Assembly: GCF_051106095.1 (NCBI RefSeq)
Contig: NC_135795.1
Location: 751,501-815,500, forward strand
Direction of reading: 5' to 3'
Source: Pogona vitticeps
Taxonomy: Eukaryota; Chordata; Lepidosauria; Squamata; Agamidae
Length of the DNA stretch: 64,000 nucleotides
In this document: piece after piece, positions 32,401 through 44,400 of the stretch
Layout of the letters: the number at the start of each line of letters is the position of its first letter
Position numbering within the stretch: position 1 is the stretch's first letter
Program-made: the position numbers and the translations under genes
Notes under the pieces: generated by a model
Seen by the model: the letters and a program-made list of their open reading frames with translations, nothing else
The model's database searches: none
What the model was told of the DNA's origin: nothing

Positions 32401-35400
32401 CTAAAATAGATTCCCTCAAGGAGGAGATGGATGAAGCAGGGAATAAAGTTGAGCAGTGTAAGGTAGGTGGCGCCGGGAACTCCTGAGCCAATTGCCAGCA
32501 GATGCCGCTCATGTTGGGCCTCTTAAAGGACTGTCCTTTCCCAGACCTTTCCCGGTCATCAGTCTAGGAGTGAAAAGCCCAGGATAGAATTCAGTCATGG
32601 CTGCTCCTGCCTGGGCCCCATGCAGCAGAGCTAGCTTCTTACCTCTGCATGTGGGGTTGCGTCTTTGAGCCTAGGCAGAAGGTGTCTCCAGATCTCCTGC
32701 TTCCCTGGCCATACGGTGTGTGACGAGGCAGTCTGCTCCAGCTTAATTTGCTGGCTTTTGGTGGACTTGGCCTACCCCTGGCCTCTGGACTCTCTTCTTC
32801 CTGCTTGAGAACTTCACATCCAGTGGGGAGGGTTGTGATCCATAATTGAAACCTGCTCTTTGTTTGGCCCCAAAAGGATCAGCTTGCTGCGGACATGTAT
32901 AACTTCATTTCCAAAGAAGGCGACTACGCCCGATATTTTGTCTCTGTAAGTAATCCACTCCACTTGCGGTGCTTCTCGGGTCAGACGTACGTGTCACAGG
33001 CTTAATCCTTGTGCCTTTGTTGTTGTTGTTGTTGCTGCTGTTGTGCTCCTCCGATGCTAATGTTTGTTTCAACCTGTGGGTTCTGTTCCCAGTTATTAGA
33101 AGCCCAAGCAGATTACCATAGAAAAGCCTTAGCAGTCTTAGACAAGGTGCTCCCCGAAATCCAAGCCCATCAAGGTAAAGTAGAGCGGTGCCTCTGCCTC
33201 GCGCTTTGCCTGTGCTGCCTCTGCGCTCTCTTCCTCCTGACTGCACTCCTCCTTCTGGCATGCCCTCCTTTTTCAACTGAGCCCGTAGGAACTTTCTTGC
33301 CAGGCTCTGTCTCCGAAATCGCCTCCTTCCCCTCTGCAGCCACGTTTCTAACACGGCCTTTCCAAGGCTTCCCATTAATACACTAACAACTCACCAGGGA
33401 CGGCGCCATCTCAAGAGGCGGCTGGGTAGGTTGGGGGCACTCCTGGGCTCGCCACCCAGAGCCCATCGCCTCTCCCTTGTGCACTTGGTCTGCATGGGAA
33501 CGTGTAGAGGATCTGCCTTAACACGGTCTGGCCCAGGATACATGAGCAGAGGTAGATGGAGCACCTTCTAGTACAGACCAGAAGGAACTCCCGGTCATCT
33601 ACTAATAGCAGCCTCTAAACAGACACCCTCACCTCACCCGATTAATGATGCTGCTGCTGGGAGTCAGAAGCCTTAGGCTTGTGATGAATGGTCAAACGGT
33701 CGAATTCGGAGGGACCCCAAGGGCCATCTAGTCTAGCCCCTGCTGGCAGTGCAGGGATGAATGGAGAAGGCACCCCCTGAGAAGCGTCCGTCTCACCTCT
33801 GTTGAAAAACAGCCACCGGAGGAGAATCCACCAACCTCTCAGCTCGATCATTCCATGATCAAACAGCTTTTCCCGCCAAGACAGGGAACTGTAAAATCCA
33901 CCATGGGCAGAAGAGCCTTAGACCCGCCAAACCATTCCCAATTGACGTCATAAGCGATCTTTTAATTGCCCCTGTCTGCTGTCTCTTGAGTAAGTCAACT
34001 CTGGAAGGTGGCCGGGGGGGGGGGGGAGGAGGGAATGTGGTCAGTGTGGCCCCAAATGACACCCCCCCCTCCTCAGACTCCCAGCTTGGGCCTGTTCATT
34101 TAACCCTGCCTGAAGGCTGCACTTTGCATAGAGATGAGGTTGGGGAGGGGCTTCCCTCTGTTCTTCATCTGGTGGGCTCAGAGGGAAAGGTCTTGCCAAG
34201 CATCCAGTTGGTGGGTCCAGGTGTCTCGTGCGCCCAGCCTCTCCCAGGCATTTCTGGACCTTTCATTTCTAGTCCTTTCCTGCATCACTAACCGTCTCCT
34301 AATGCATCTGCGCCTCGGTCTTTTCAATAAGAACAGCAACTAAAGAGTTCAAAAGCAGCTTAGCTCACTCGACCAGTCGGTAAGAGAATGGAGGTGGCTT
34401 CTGAAAGACAAATTGCAAGGGCTTTTTGGAATTTTTGCTCCACACTGTGTGTTTGACCAAAGAAAACCGAGATTGCTTTTGAGCAACAGCAGCCTCTCAA
34501 ACAGGATGAGGCATCAGAGAGGTGGTTGGCCAGCCTTTAATCTCTCAAAACAGAAGCTTTGCAGCCCATAAGCCGGGTGAGCTCAAGTTTCACCTCCCCC
34601 TTGGGGCCAGTTCACGCTCCCCTTCAGAAGGGCAGTGATTCCTTCCTGACTCAGCCTGGTGTAGCCCCTCGGGGGGGGGGGCTGGAGTCTCGCTACCTGC
34701 TGGCCTGCAGGACGGGCAGGGTGCGTCGATTGGAAGCAAAGGTGTGTGGATCATTTCGGTGCTAGTGCAGCCTCTGCCCACGCCAGAGCTAGCCTTCACG
34801 AGTGTCAGCTGCTCAGGAGGCCTCAACAGTTGTGAGCTGCGGGCACGAGAAACGCCAACCAGATGTGAAAACTCAGTCCTTATGGAAAGGAACCGAAAAT
34901 ACGTTTTGAAATACAGGGGGAGCGTTCCTCTGCTTGCCCGGAGGGTCATGTGAATTCGGTCCTCACGGGTGGCGAGCCTCTATTTTATGAATGAGACGCT
35001 CTGGCTGGGTCTGCCTGGCTTTCCGGAAGGTCCGCGTTTGGTTTGTTGCTGGCAAGAACTGGGCTCTTGGCTGTTTTTGATTCCTTCCAGAGGTGTTCGA
35101 TTCTGGCTTCTCCCACAGGGCAAACTCCTCTGACAGGGCTTTGCCAACCAGCCAGTTCTGACCTTCCTGGTGATCCTCCTTTGGATCTCTCCCCCTCCCT
35201 CCCTCCCAGAGCGTTTCTCCCTTTTCCTCAGCTGACCCTTAATGCTGCTCCTCTAACTAGACAAATGGACGGAGAAGCCGGCCTTTGGGACGCCCTTGGA
35301 GGAGCATCTCAAACGCAGCGGCCGAGAAATCGCCCTCCCGATTGAGGCGTGTGTGATGATGCTCTTGGAAACGGGCATGAAGGAAGAGGTAGGCACGGGT

Positions 35401-38400
35401 CAACGTCCCCTCTCTGGAGTATGGAGAAATCTCTCCCTGGTTGGGTGGATCGAGGAAGTGGTGGGGGTGGGGCTGCCTCGGCTCCGTTTACTTTCTCCAG
35501 GGGCTCTTTGGAGACCCCCCTGCCAGGTGGGTGCCACCGAGACCCAGATGTTTGCTAGAATCTGGAGAGAGAGAGAGAGATTCTCTGCCTCCGATCAAGA
35601 GGGTCTCTCCTGATGCTGAGCTAAGGAGGTGTGTTTACTGCCGTCACGCAGGGCTTGTTCCGTATCGCTGCCGGCGCCTCTAAGCTAAAGAAGCTGAAAG
35701 CTGCCTTGGACTGCTCCGCCTCGCACCTGGATGAGTTCTACTCCGACCCCCATGCCGTGGCAGGTCGGTTGATCCCGAGAGGGCTGGGGCCGCCTTCTCC
35801 TGCTGGCCCTCCCCAAGGAGAAAGGGCAGCTGAGATAGGCTGTGCTTCGTTAGGAAGCTGGGTATTTTTGAACTGAGGCTGCTCCATTTGGACTCTCTTG
35901 TCACCGCTCTGCTTGAGTGGGAGTCTCTCTTTCATCCCTGGCTGGGCCAGGTCTTGGGGGACCCAAACAGACCCGCCAGGATGAATGCAGGGTTTGTGTC
36001 AACCAATTAGAATCATTCCTATTCCAGCTTCATAAGCTCTGGCTGGTTTCTGGCTCTTGACCTCATGCCCAGGCCCTCAAAGAAGTGTTTCTAGCGCTCA
36101 GTATGGTTCCTCCTCCGGCAAGGTTCTGCTGTTGTCTCCCTGAGCCAGAAGGCGCGGGGCATGTTTGGTGGAGAGTGACCGACTCAGGCTGGATCCCAGC
36201 GATGGGCCAAACGCTTGCCACAAATGCAAGCCACAATCCCATCACATTAAGGCAAATGGCGTTTTAAGTCTTGGCAGCCGATGGCCACTCCTGTGCAAGG
36301 TGCTGGTTGCATTGCTGGACACGCGCCCAATATGATTGGCGGCAGGCTTCTGGATATTCCTTTATGCATTTTCTTTGTGTTTGGAAAAGGAATAGACTCA
36401 GACAGTTTTCTCTGGAAGCCGGTTGCTAGCAGAACTTTTGTGCCTGGGCAGAATAAGGCTGCTTGGAGCGCCACCTAGTGTGGATCACCTTCCTTTAATA
36501 CAGTGGTTCCCCCACCTTGGGTCACTCAGATGTTCTTGGACTACAATTCCCAGAAACCCCATCCAGCACAGCTAGTGGTGAAGGCTTCTGGGAACTGCAG
36601 TCCAGTAACACCTGGGTGACCCAAGGTGGGGAACCACAGCTTTAACAGGTGAATCCTTGTTCTCTGTTTTAAACCACATCCGTCTCCCTTTTATTTATGT
36701 ATTTATTCTCTTTCTATACTGCCTCAAGCAGTACACTGGGTGGTACACAAGATTAAAACAGTACTCCGCAATAACCAAAAAAGACATTCAAAACAATACA
36801 GCGACACCACAGATAATAATAAGCATAACAATGAATAACTATGTAAAATTCTAAATTTTAAAAAAAGATTACTATTGACAGTGTCCCAGAGATTCACTTA
36901 TTAAAGGCAGACTCCTTCTGAGAGCTCAGTGTAGGAGGGAGATCTTATTTTTGATTTTTAAATGTCCTTACAACTTCAAACAAAAGTCGCTAAGCACTGA
37001 AACATAAAAACAACGGGAAGTGAAACTGTTCTAGCTACAGATGCTATTTATTAATTAGAATAACATTAGAAGGCTGAAAAAGATAAAGATCAAAAATTTT
37101 TTAAAAGTGGAAGCTTGTAGAGAGGGAATTCATTTCCTTCAGCTCTTCTGGGCATCCTGCTAGCACCACGGGAGACCTCGGAAGCAATGCCTTCTTGGTG
37201 CTGTGAGCAGCATCTGAAACAAAACAAAACAAAAAAACCACCCACAACCCAAGGCTTGACTTGGTGTGAAAACGGCCTGGGTTCTCCCCCCCCCCGGAGG
37301 CTGCCGAAAGAGGCTGGGGGGGGGGGGCGTGTCACGCGCAGCCTGAGCCCTGTCAGAGAGGAAGGGGAGGCCGGCGGGCACCGCTTGGCCATTTCAAGCC
37401 TCCCTGTTGTCGCTTCAGGTGCGCTGAAGTCTTACCTGCGGGAGCTGCCGGAACCGCTCATGACCTACGCCTTGTATGAGGAATGGACGCAAGTCGCCAA
37501 GTAGGGACCGCCTGCCATTTGTTTTTTCTGGGATTACTGAGGGGTGTGAGATTCCTCGGGAGGGGCCTGCTTCTCTCTTGACTTTCCTGTCAAGCTCCTC
37601 TGGATGTTAGATTTTTTTTTTCTTTTAAAGTTTCCCCCTCTCCTCTCCTCCTGGGCTCCTCTGAGCAACGGCTCGGCTTGTTTTCCAGTCTTCCTCCTCG
37701 TTCTGTATCGTTTTTGACTTTGTGCCTTCAGGCCGAGCTTCCCTCTGGGTTGCCATTGCTTTCTACCCGGCCCTAAGGGCTAAGGGTATACTTAAATGCT
37801 GAAACATTTCCTGTGCTGCCTGCGAGTAAAACGTGCAGCATTTGGTGGGCATAATGTCGGGAACGGGGAGCTGCAAAATAGCCCTCCTTTCCCAAAGGAA
37901 AGCCATTCAGAAGTTGGCTGCTTCCTGGTCTCCCCGAGGGGAACCAGCCGCCGCTGCCCCCCCCCCACGTGAAATTGCACGCCCTGGCATAGCTTTGGCT
38001 CACGAGACCTCGTGCGCTTCTCTCCTGCAGCATCCAGGATCAGGATAAGAAATTGCAGGACCTGTGGAGAATTTGCCAGAAGCTGCCAAAGCCTCACCTA
38101 GCCAACTTCAGGTACCGGTTTCCTTCCTGGGAGCCTTCAGGAGAAGAGAAAGGTTGAGAGGGATTGGGTTTAGGATTTTGGGAATCCCTGGGTCCTGTTC
38201 CGATCCTTAAGGGGCTCCTTCCGGTTCTTTGTGCAGGTACCTGATCAAATTCCTTGCGAAACTCGCCCAGTACAGCGACCTTAACAAGATGACCCCCAGT
38301 AACATCGCCATCGTGTTGGGCCCAAACCTGTTGTGGGCCAAGAACGAAGGGTAAGCGCTTGAAGGCTTTAAATATATGCATAGCTTTAGGTTTTAATCCC

Positions 38401-41400
38401 TAAATTATTCTGTGTCCCTTAGGGGCAGCTCGGCCACCCAGCCTTGACCTCTTGAGATTATTTTCAGTCTGGCTTCCATGGGACACGAGAGGTGGCACCC
38501 TTTGGTCGGTTGGCCCGTTTGAGCCAGGGGTAGAGCCGGTTCTTGAGTTTCGGGAGGCGGGGCCGATTCCAGAGAGAACCAGCCTCTGGCTAACCCTAGC
38601 TGATAAGATCCGTGGCAGTTCTGCTTCCCCAGTTGATTTGATTGGGGAAATTGGGGGAGCTTGCTTGTGAGAGTTGCAGACGAGAGAGACACACCCTCAG
38701 TTGTTGTTCAGGATGGTGATTCCATAAGAGCAGCCTCCGGCAAAGGTCTTTGCTGGCTGAGGAGGACCGCCCGGAGGGCCTCCTCACGGTTTCTTTCCTG
38801 CCCTCCAGCTCCCTTGCAGAGATGGCAGCGGCTACTTCAGTGCACGTGGTGGCGGTTGTGGAGCCCATCATCCAGCACGCGTCCTGGTTCTTTCCAGAAG
38901 GTAAATGCCGTTTCCCCCTTTCACGTGTCCTTGCCATCTGTTCTCCTGCTGGGATCCCCCTCCCCCACGGGGATACAAGAGGCCTGCCTTCTCCTCCACG
39001 AATTAGTTAATTTGGGCAGTCTGGGAAAAGCCTGTAGAGAACAAGTGAGTCTCGAAAAGGGTTGCGAATGGGGCCTGGAGGTATTCCGCAAGTATCCGTA
39101 GCGTGCCTGTCAGCTTAGGATAGGTACATCCTTTTATATCTGCTGAAAGTGAAATTAATGTGTTGGAAGGAGAGAGAGGGCAAGGGAAAGGCACGGGTTG
39201 GAAGGAGACTGGCTAACGTCGCTTCTCTGCACTGCAGAGATGGACTTCAACGTGTCGGGAGCGTTTGTGGGGCAGCCTGCGGTGAACTCCAACCACCTCT
39301 CAGGGAACGACTACGACTCGGGGACGCTGGAGCGGAAGCGGCCCGTGAGCATGGCGGTGATGGATGGGGAGATGCTGAGGAAGGAAAGGTACGGCGAGCC
39401 CCCTCGGCCTCCCGCCAGGTGAAGGCTGCTGTCCTCGCGGCGTGGTCGTGGTTCCGCAGCCCTCGCCTTCCGTCGGCAGGAGCCTTGAGCTGCTCCAGTC
39501 CAGCTCGCTTTCCTTCACAGCAGGAAGAGTAGAGAGCCGCAGATCTTCTTGGTGCCTTGCCGTCCGGCGCTTGGTCGTGCCAGCAGGGAAACCCCTGGAA
39601 GAGGGATATGTTGGGGCACCTGGGATCCTGGCCAACAGGCCTTGAGTCACTCGGGCTTAGTGGTTCCTTTCCCCCTTGTTCCTGCCACCGAAGGAAGATC
39701 CAGAGACATTGTGGCCCCCTGCTGAGGGCACTCTGTGCATGGAGGGGGAGGGGGCTGTCGAAGGAGGAGCATCCGGGAGGGTGGCGTCTTTTGTCCTGTC
39801 TTTCAAGCCCGCTTGACAGGTCTAAAGGAAGAGCCAGCCTTCCCAAGCAAGACTTCTGATTGGGCGGGGAAGCCTCGGTTGGTCAGGAGCCCCTTCCGTC
39901 TCTCCTCCTCTCCTTGTAACCCGCGGTGGTAGCTTGCCTTGTTACCTGAGGCTCCTTGCTTGCGTCTCCTTGTTCCCAGTGGATCTGGAAGGTCCCTCCT
40001 CCTAGAAAGGGTTTGACTCATGGCTAGCCATGTCCTGCCTTTCTGGATGCCTCCTTCATGGGGGTCAACCCACCTCCCTTCCGGGCAGGCCTTCCATCCT
40101 TCTCTTGGAGTGGAAGCGCATCTGTTTCCAACGGGCAGGCTTCTTCGTTGCCCAGGGCTCTCTGGTGGCGAGACTAGAGGCTGCTTCGGCGACCTACGGG
40201 GTGCGTGTGAACGGAGGGGATGGCCGTCCATCCCCGGTTAAGTGAAGGGGAGACCCTTCCCATCCCTTCATGCTTTTGTCCGTGCAAGTTCATCTGGGCT
40301 GTGTCTGTTTCCCAACTCCATGGGTCTTTGGGACAAAAAGCGTCAAAATGCTAAGCCAAGAAAAGTGGGTTTTTCTGAACTTCAGTTCTGTCTGTTAAAC
40401 AAAAGCACCTCTTTGGGCTCGGTTTGCTTCGCTCTGCTTTCTGAAGACATTGGGCATGAGGGGGAGCAGAGAAGAGCCCCCCCCTCCGATCCTTTCCCTC
40501 GGGGAGCTTGTTCTGCCACTCCAGAGGACTTCAGGACTTTTCTCCTGACCTTGTGAATTCCTGGGCTCACAAGAGGCTGGGGAGCAGACACAGCCCTGCC
40601 GGTAACACATTGTACTAATGGGAACCCCTTGGCTTAATCAGACATGGTGGCAGCAGCTTGAATGTGCCAAACATTGGGGGGTCAGACCCGGAGCCATAAT
40701 CCCTCTGGACGGCTCAGAAAGGCAGAGAAGACACAGACCTGTAAAAGCCCATCGGGAGAGAATGTGTAAGCACAGCGGGGGGAGCCGCTTTGCTGGTCGT
40801 CCCCCCAACTGCTGACCCGCCTCGTGGGATAGAGCCAAGGGGCCGCTGGGTGCTTGTGTCACACTAACCCGGGGTCTCACGGACAGAGTCTGGAGGGTTC
40901 CCGGTTGCTTCTCCGCCTGGGAGCCGCAGGGACCCGGCTCTCGTCCAGCCCCTGTAGATCTGTTGTCCCGGTTGTCCTTTCTGTGGAGCCAGCCTGCATG
41001 TTGTGTTTCCTCTCTTTCTCCTCTGTAGCTTTGGTCTCAAGGCTCTGGACTTCCAGGCGAACCCCCGGAGAGGCGGCACTCTCAGTAGAAAGCACGCGGC
41101 CCCAGCTTTCCAGCCGCCCCTTCCTCCCACGGAGGCTGGCCTGGTGGCTCCAGCCACGACGGAGCAGCCCCCGCAGGGCTCGGGGGCTGAACCCGGCCTC
41201 TTAGGTGCCACCTCTGCCCCCCTTCCTGACCCAACAGAGCAGTCCCCAAACCAAGGCACTGCTGAGGAGAGCAGGTAAGACGGGGGGGGGGGCGTCCAGG
41301 CAGGAGAGCCTTAGCGGAGGAGGCGGAGGCAGCCTTGCGTAGAGGGGGGGGGTCAGTGAGGCCACGGTCGTGCCAGAGTCCATGCAGGCCTTTCCCCTGT

Positions 41401-44400
41401 GCAGAGGGGGCCCCGTCCTTCAGCTCCCTCCACAAGAGTTACAGTGGCTTAGCAGGATCAGACTCCTGGCCCAGAGCAGATGGGGCCACCCTTCCTCCCC
41501 CAGCAGGGTCCTTGCCCAGGAGCTGTTCCCTGCCTCCCCCTTTGCTTGAGAGGCCAGGGGTTGGTTCCTTGCCACCCCCCTCCCTTGCAGCCAGAGCCCC
41601 ACGTATGGCTTGTCTTGTTTACCCCTGTTGTGTGCTGAGCTCCTTGCCCCACTGAATCCCCTCCACTCAGAGGGCAGATCCAGGGAGGCTGGATAGGGGA
41701 CGGGTTCTCCTTCACAAGGGAACGGTTTGTTCTGCTCTTTTGTCCTGTGATCGTGCCCCCCTGTATGTCTGGATAATACATGTGAAGTGTCTACCCTCAA
41801 ATAACACCCGCACCAGTACTTACAGCAGTGTCTGTGTGCTCAGCCGGCCCTGAATGTGTGTCTCGTGTCGGAATGCATGCCGGTGCCCTTGCGGGGCGAA
41901 GGTGGAACCAGCAACTCGGAAGTTGATGGTGCGCCTTCGCCTAGGAGGAGGAAGCTCTCCCAAACGGCATCCTCGGGCACCCTCTCCTCTGCACCCGAAG
42001 GCTGTCCTTGTGGGTTGTGGGCAGTGGATGCCCTCTTCCCATGTCTGTCGCTTCTGCAGACCTCCATCGGGCAGGGCGAAGGGCCCTCGGCGGGCCAGGC
42101 TGGCACTAGGCGGGCCTCGGGGTGTTCCTTGGGGTGTGTCCGGCCATCTGTGACCCCTCCTCCTTTTCTCTCTTCCCAGTGCCTCCAAGCAGAAGGACCC
42201 CACGCCCTCAACGACGCCTCCCCCAGTAAGAAACGGGGCCCACGGAAGCGCCGCCCCAGCCCCCCCACAGCCTGCCAGCGGTACCAGCCAGCTCTCAGTC
42301 GTCGGGCAGCCGCCGGTCACAGCTGGGCCCAGTCCTCACCCGCACAGGAGAGGTGGGGGCCAGGAGTGCAGCCGTTGGCAGAGGGGGAAGGCGGGCGGGT
42401 GGGCAGGCGGGGGAGCGTCTCAGGGGGACCCCTTTCAGGTGCTGGAAAGAGACACCTGTGCTCGCTTTCTAGCATCTCTTGTGGGGGAGGGAAACCCCCT
42501 CCTCCTGTTTCTCTGGGCCACTCCCCAGGAGGAGGGCAGTGTGGAGGTGGCCGCTTCTCTTGCTCCTGGCTCCTCTGCTGCCTCTTCTCCCCCCGCAAGA
42601 GCAGAAGGGGGGCCACCGGTGGGACAGGAGTGACCCCATGAGGGCTTCATGGGTTGGAGATCTTGCCTCAGAGTAAGCCTCCGAGGGGTGGAGGTGGGAG
42701 AGGTTTCTTGGGATGCTTTCAGTGCACGGCGGGCGGATGTCAAGGCAGAGAAGGAGAGATCGGGTGGGACTTGAGGGGAGCAAAGAAAGCCATCTGGGGG
42801 CTGGAGGGCTGTCCCAGGCCTGCCTGGTGACGGGTGTCTTTTCTGGTGCTCTCTTTCAGCTGTGAAGAAGCCGGCCCCTGCCCCTCCCAAGCCGGCCAAC
42901 CCACCCCCTGGACAGCCAGGAAGTCAGAGCACCTCCCCGGCCCCCCAGCCGCCGTCCGTTTCCCCCAAGCCCCCTGCGCGAAGCCCTTCTCCTCCTCCTA
43001 ACCCCTATCCAAACCCCGGAGGCTCCCCAGCTCCCTCCCAGGCCTCGGCCCCTCGGCGGTACTCCAGCAGCCTGCCCCCCATCCACGCTCCCAGCCACCC
43101 GCCCCCCCAGCCGCCCACGCAAACCGCCACGCCTCCTCTCCAGCCGAAGGCCAGCAGTCCCGGATCGACCCCGGCGGGACCCCCTAGTTCTGAGGCCGGA
43201 CCTGAGCTCCCGTCGGCCACTCCTCCGCGCACGCCCACTCCGCCGAGCACCCCTCCTCTCGAGAAGCACAGCGGCAGCTCCCCGGCGCCTCCCCCTTCCG
43301 CTCAGGACGCTCCGACCGCTCAGTCGCCGCCTCCGACGGGCACCTTGCCGCGGCCGAGACCGGTGCCCAAGCCACGGAACCGGCCCACGGTGCCCCCTCC
43401 GCCTCACCCGCCGGCTCCCCACCTGGCTGGGGAAGGGTCTCTTCCCGGGGGGCCGCCCTCCACAGCGTCTCGCATCGTGACTGGTAAGGGACTCGCTCGG
43501 CTACCTGCCCACTGTATCCCTAGCTCTGCTAATAAGAAAAGGGAGAACCCTGGTTGAGGCTGGCACAGCCACAGAGTCCCACCCCGGCTGTGTGGACGGG
43601 CCTGATGGGCAACGTGTGGACCTGTCCATAGGCAGAAGAAGGCTGGGTGAGAGGGCTCTCCCCCCCCCCTCTCCACTGCAAAGAAAAACCTCAGCCAGGG
43701 AAGATTGTCTTCCCGGTGGGCTTAGTCACAGTCAGCGAGAGAAGCCACACGGAAGGGTCAGCATGAAAAACAGAATTCCCGTGAGCCTTCGTGTAAGCCT
43801 GGGGTGGCCTTCCCTTCGGAGCGTTATTATGGAGATCAAAAAGGGGGTTGTCTCTGGTGGTTCAAATGTCCTAGGTCAATCTTGGTCTTCCTTGTACAAG
43901 ATTCAAGCTTCTAGTCCTCACAGTATGGGGGTGCTTCAACTGGGGTGACAAAAATGGTGAAAGCAGACAGAGGCCAATGGTGTCTTGCTATCAGTGGGAC
44001 TGCAAATTTATGCATAAATCGGGAATTTTTAAGCATTTGTCGAATTCCAAAATGCAGAGGGATCAATGGCTGGCTGACCAAGGAATCTTCTAACAGCTAC
44101 ATTTTGCCTTTTTTTTTTTTGCCTATTATTCTCCTGTCCTTTGCCCTAGACTCAACCTGCCTCCCCCCCTTGCTTGTATTGGGTTTCTACCACCACCAGA
44201 GTGACTGGGCTGCACACACTCCCCCCCCCCTTTGGATAGGGCAGCCTTGCCTGACGGGCTCCCTCTTTCCAGCATGGTGACATATGACCCTTGCTCTGGC
44301 AGGGGTAGGGGCTCTCGGAGACAACCAGCGTTTGCTGTGTCACACAGTTAAGTTGCAGTTTAGGAATTACGACCAGATCCCTGTATCCGCAGGACGGGTA

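Larger units (their letters stand above)
23906..33174 (+). other. ARHGAP17: ARHGAP17 exons 2-9: bulk of the BAR domain
   Basis: Exons 2-9, with exon 1, encode the N-BAR membrane-curvature domain, a long antiparallel helical dimer. Recognisable blocks are IERRLDTVRSVCHNS (exon 3), KMLETCGEAENKLA (exon 5), IPNIQKQRKQLAKLVLDWD (exon 6), EEMDEAGNKVEQCKDQLAA (exons 7-8) and LLEAQADYHRKALAVL (exon 9). The residues are close to human, with one extra codon in exon 4 (SDETLLG for EDSLLG). That shifts downstream numbering by one. Confidence 0.9.
35261..38900 (+). other. ARHGAP17: ARHGAP17 exons 10-15: RhoGAP catalytic domain
   Basis: The exons encode FGTPLEEHLKRSGREIALPI, then GLFRIAAGASKLKKLK with the catalytic arginine finger R289, then LKSYLRELPEPLM (the lysine/arginine and LPEPL signature). 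MTPSNIAIVLGPNLLW follows, with the conserved asparagines near the GTPase interface. All hallmark GAP residues are present, so catalytic activity is expected. Confidence 0.92.

Noticed and set aside
41856-42641. 261-aa plus-strand open frame
   Set aside because: It covers ARHGAP17 intron 17, exon 18 (in the wrong frame) and intron 18. GC-rich sequence gives few stops.
42856-43422. 188-aa antisense frame, Arg/Gly rich
   Set aside because: It is the complement of the proline-rich exon. Composition alone explains it.
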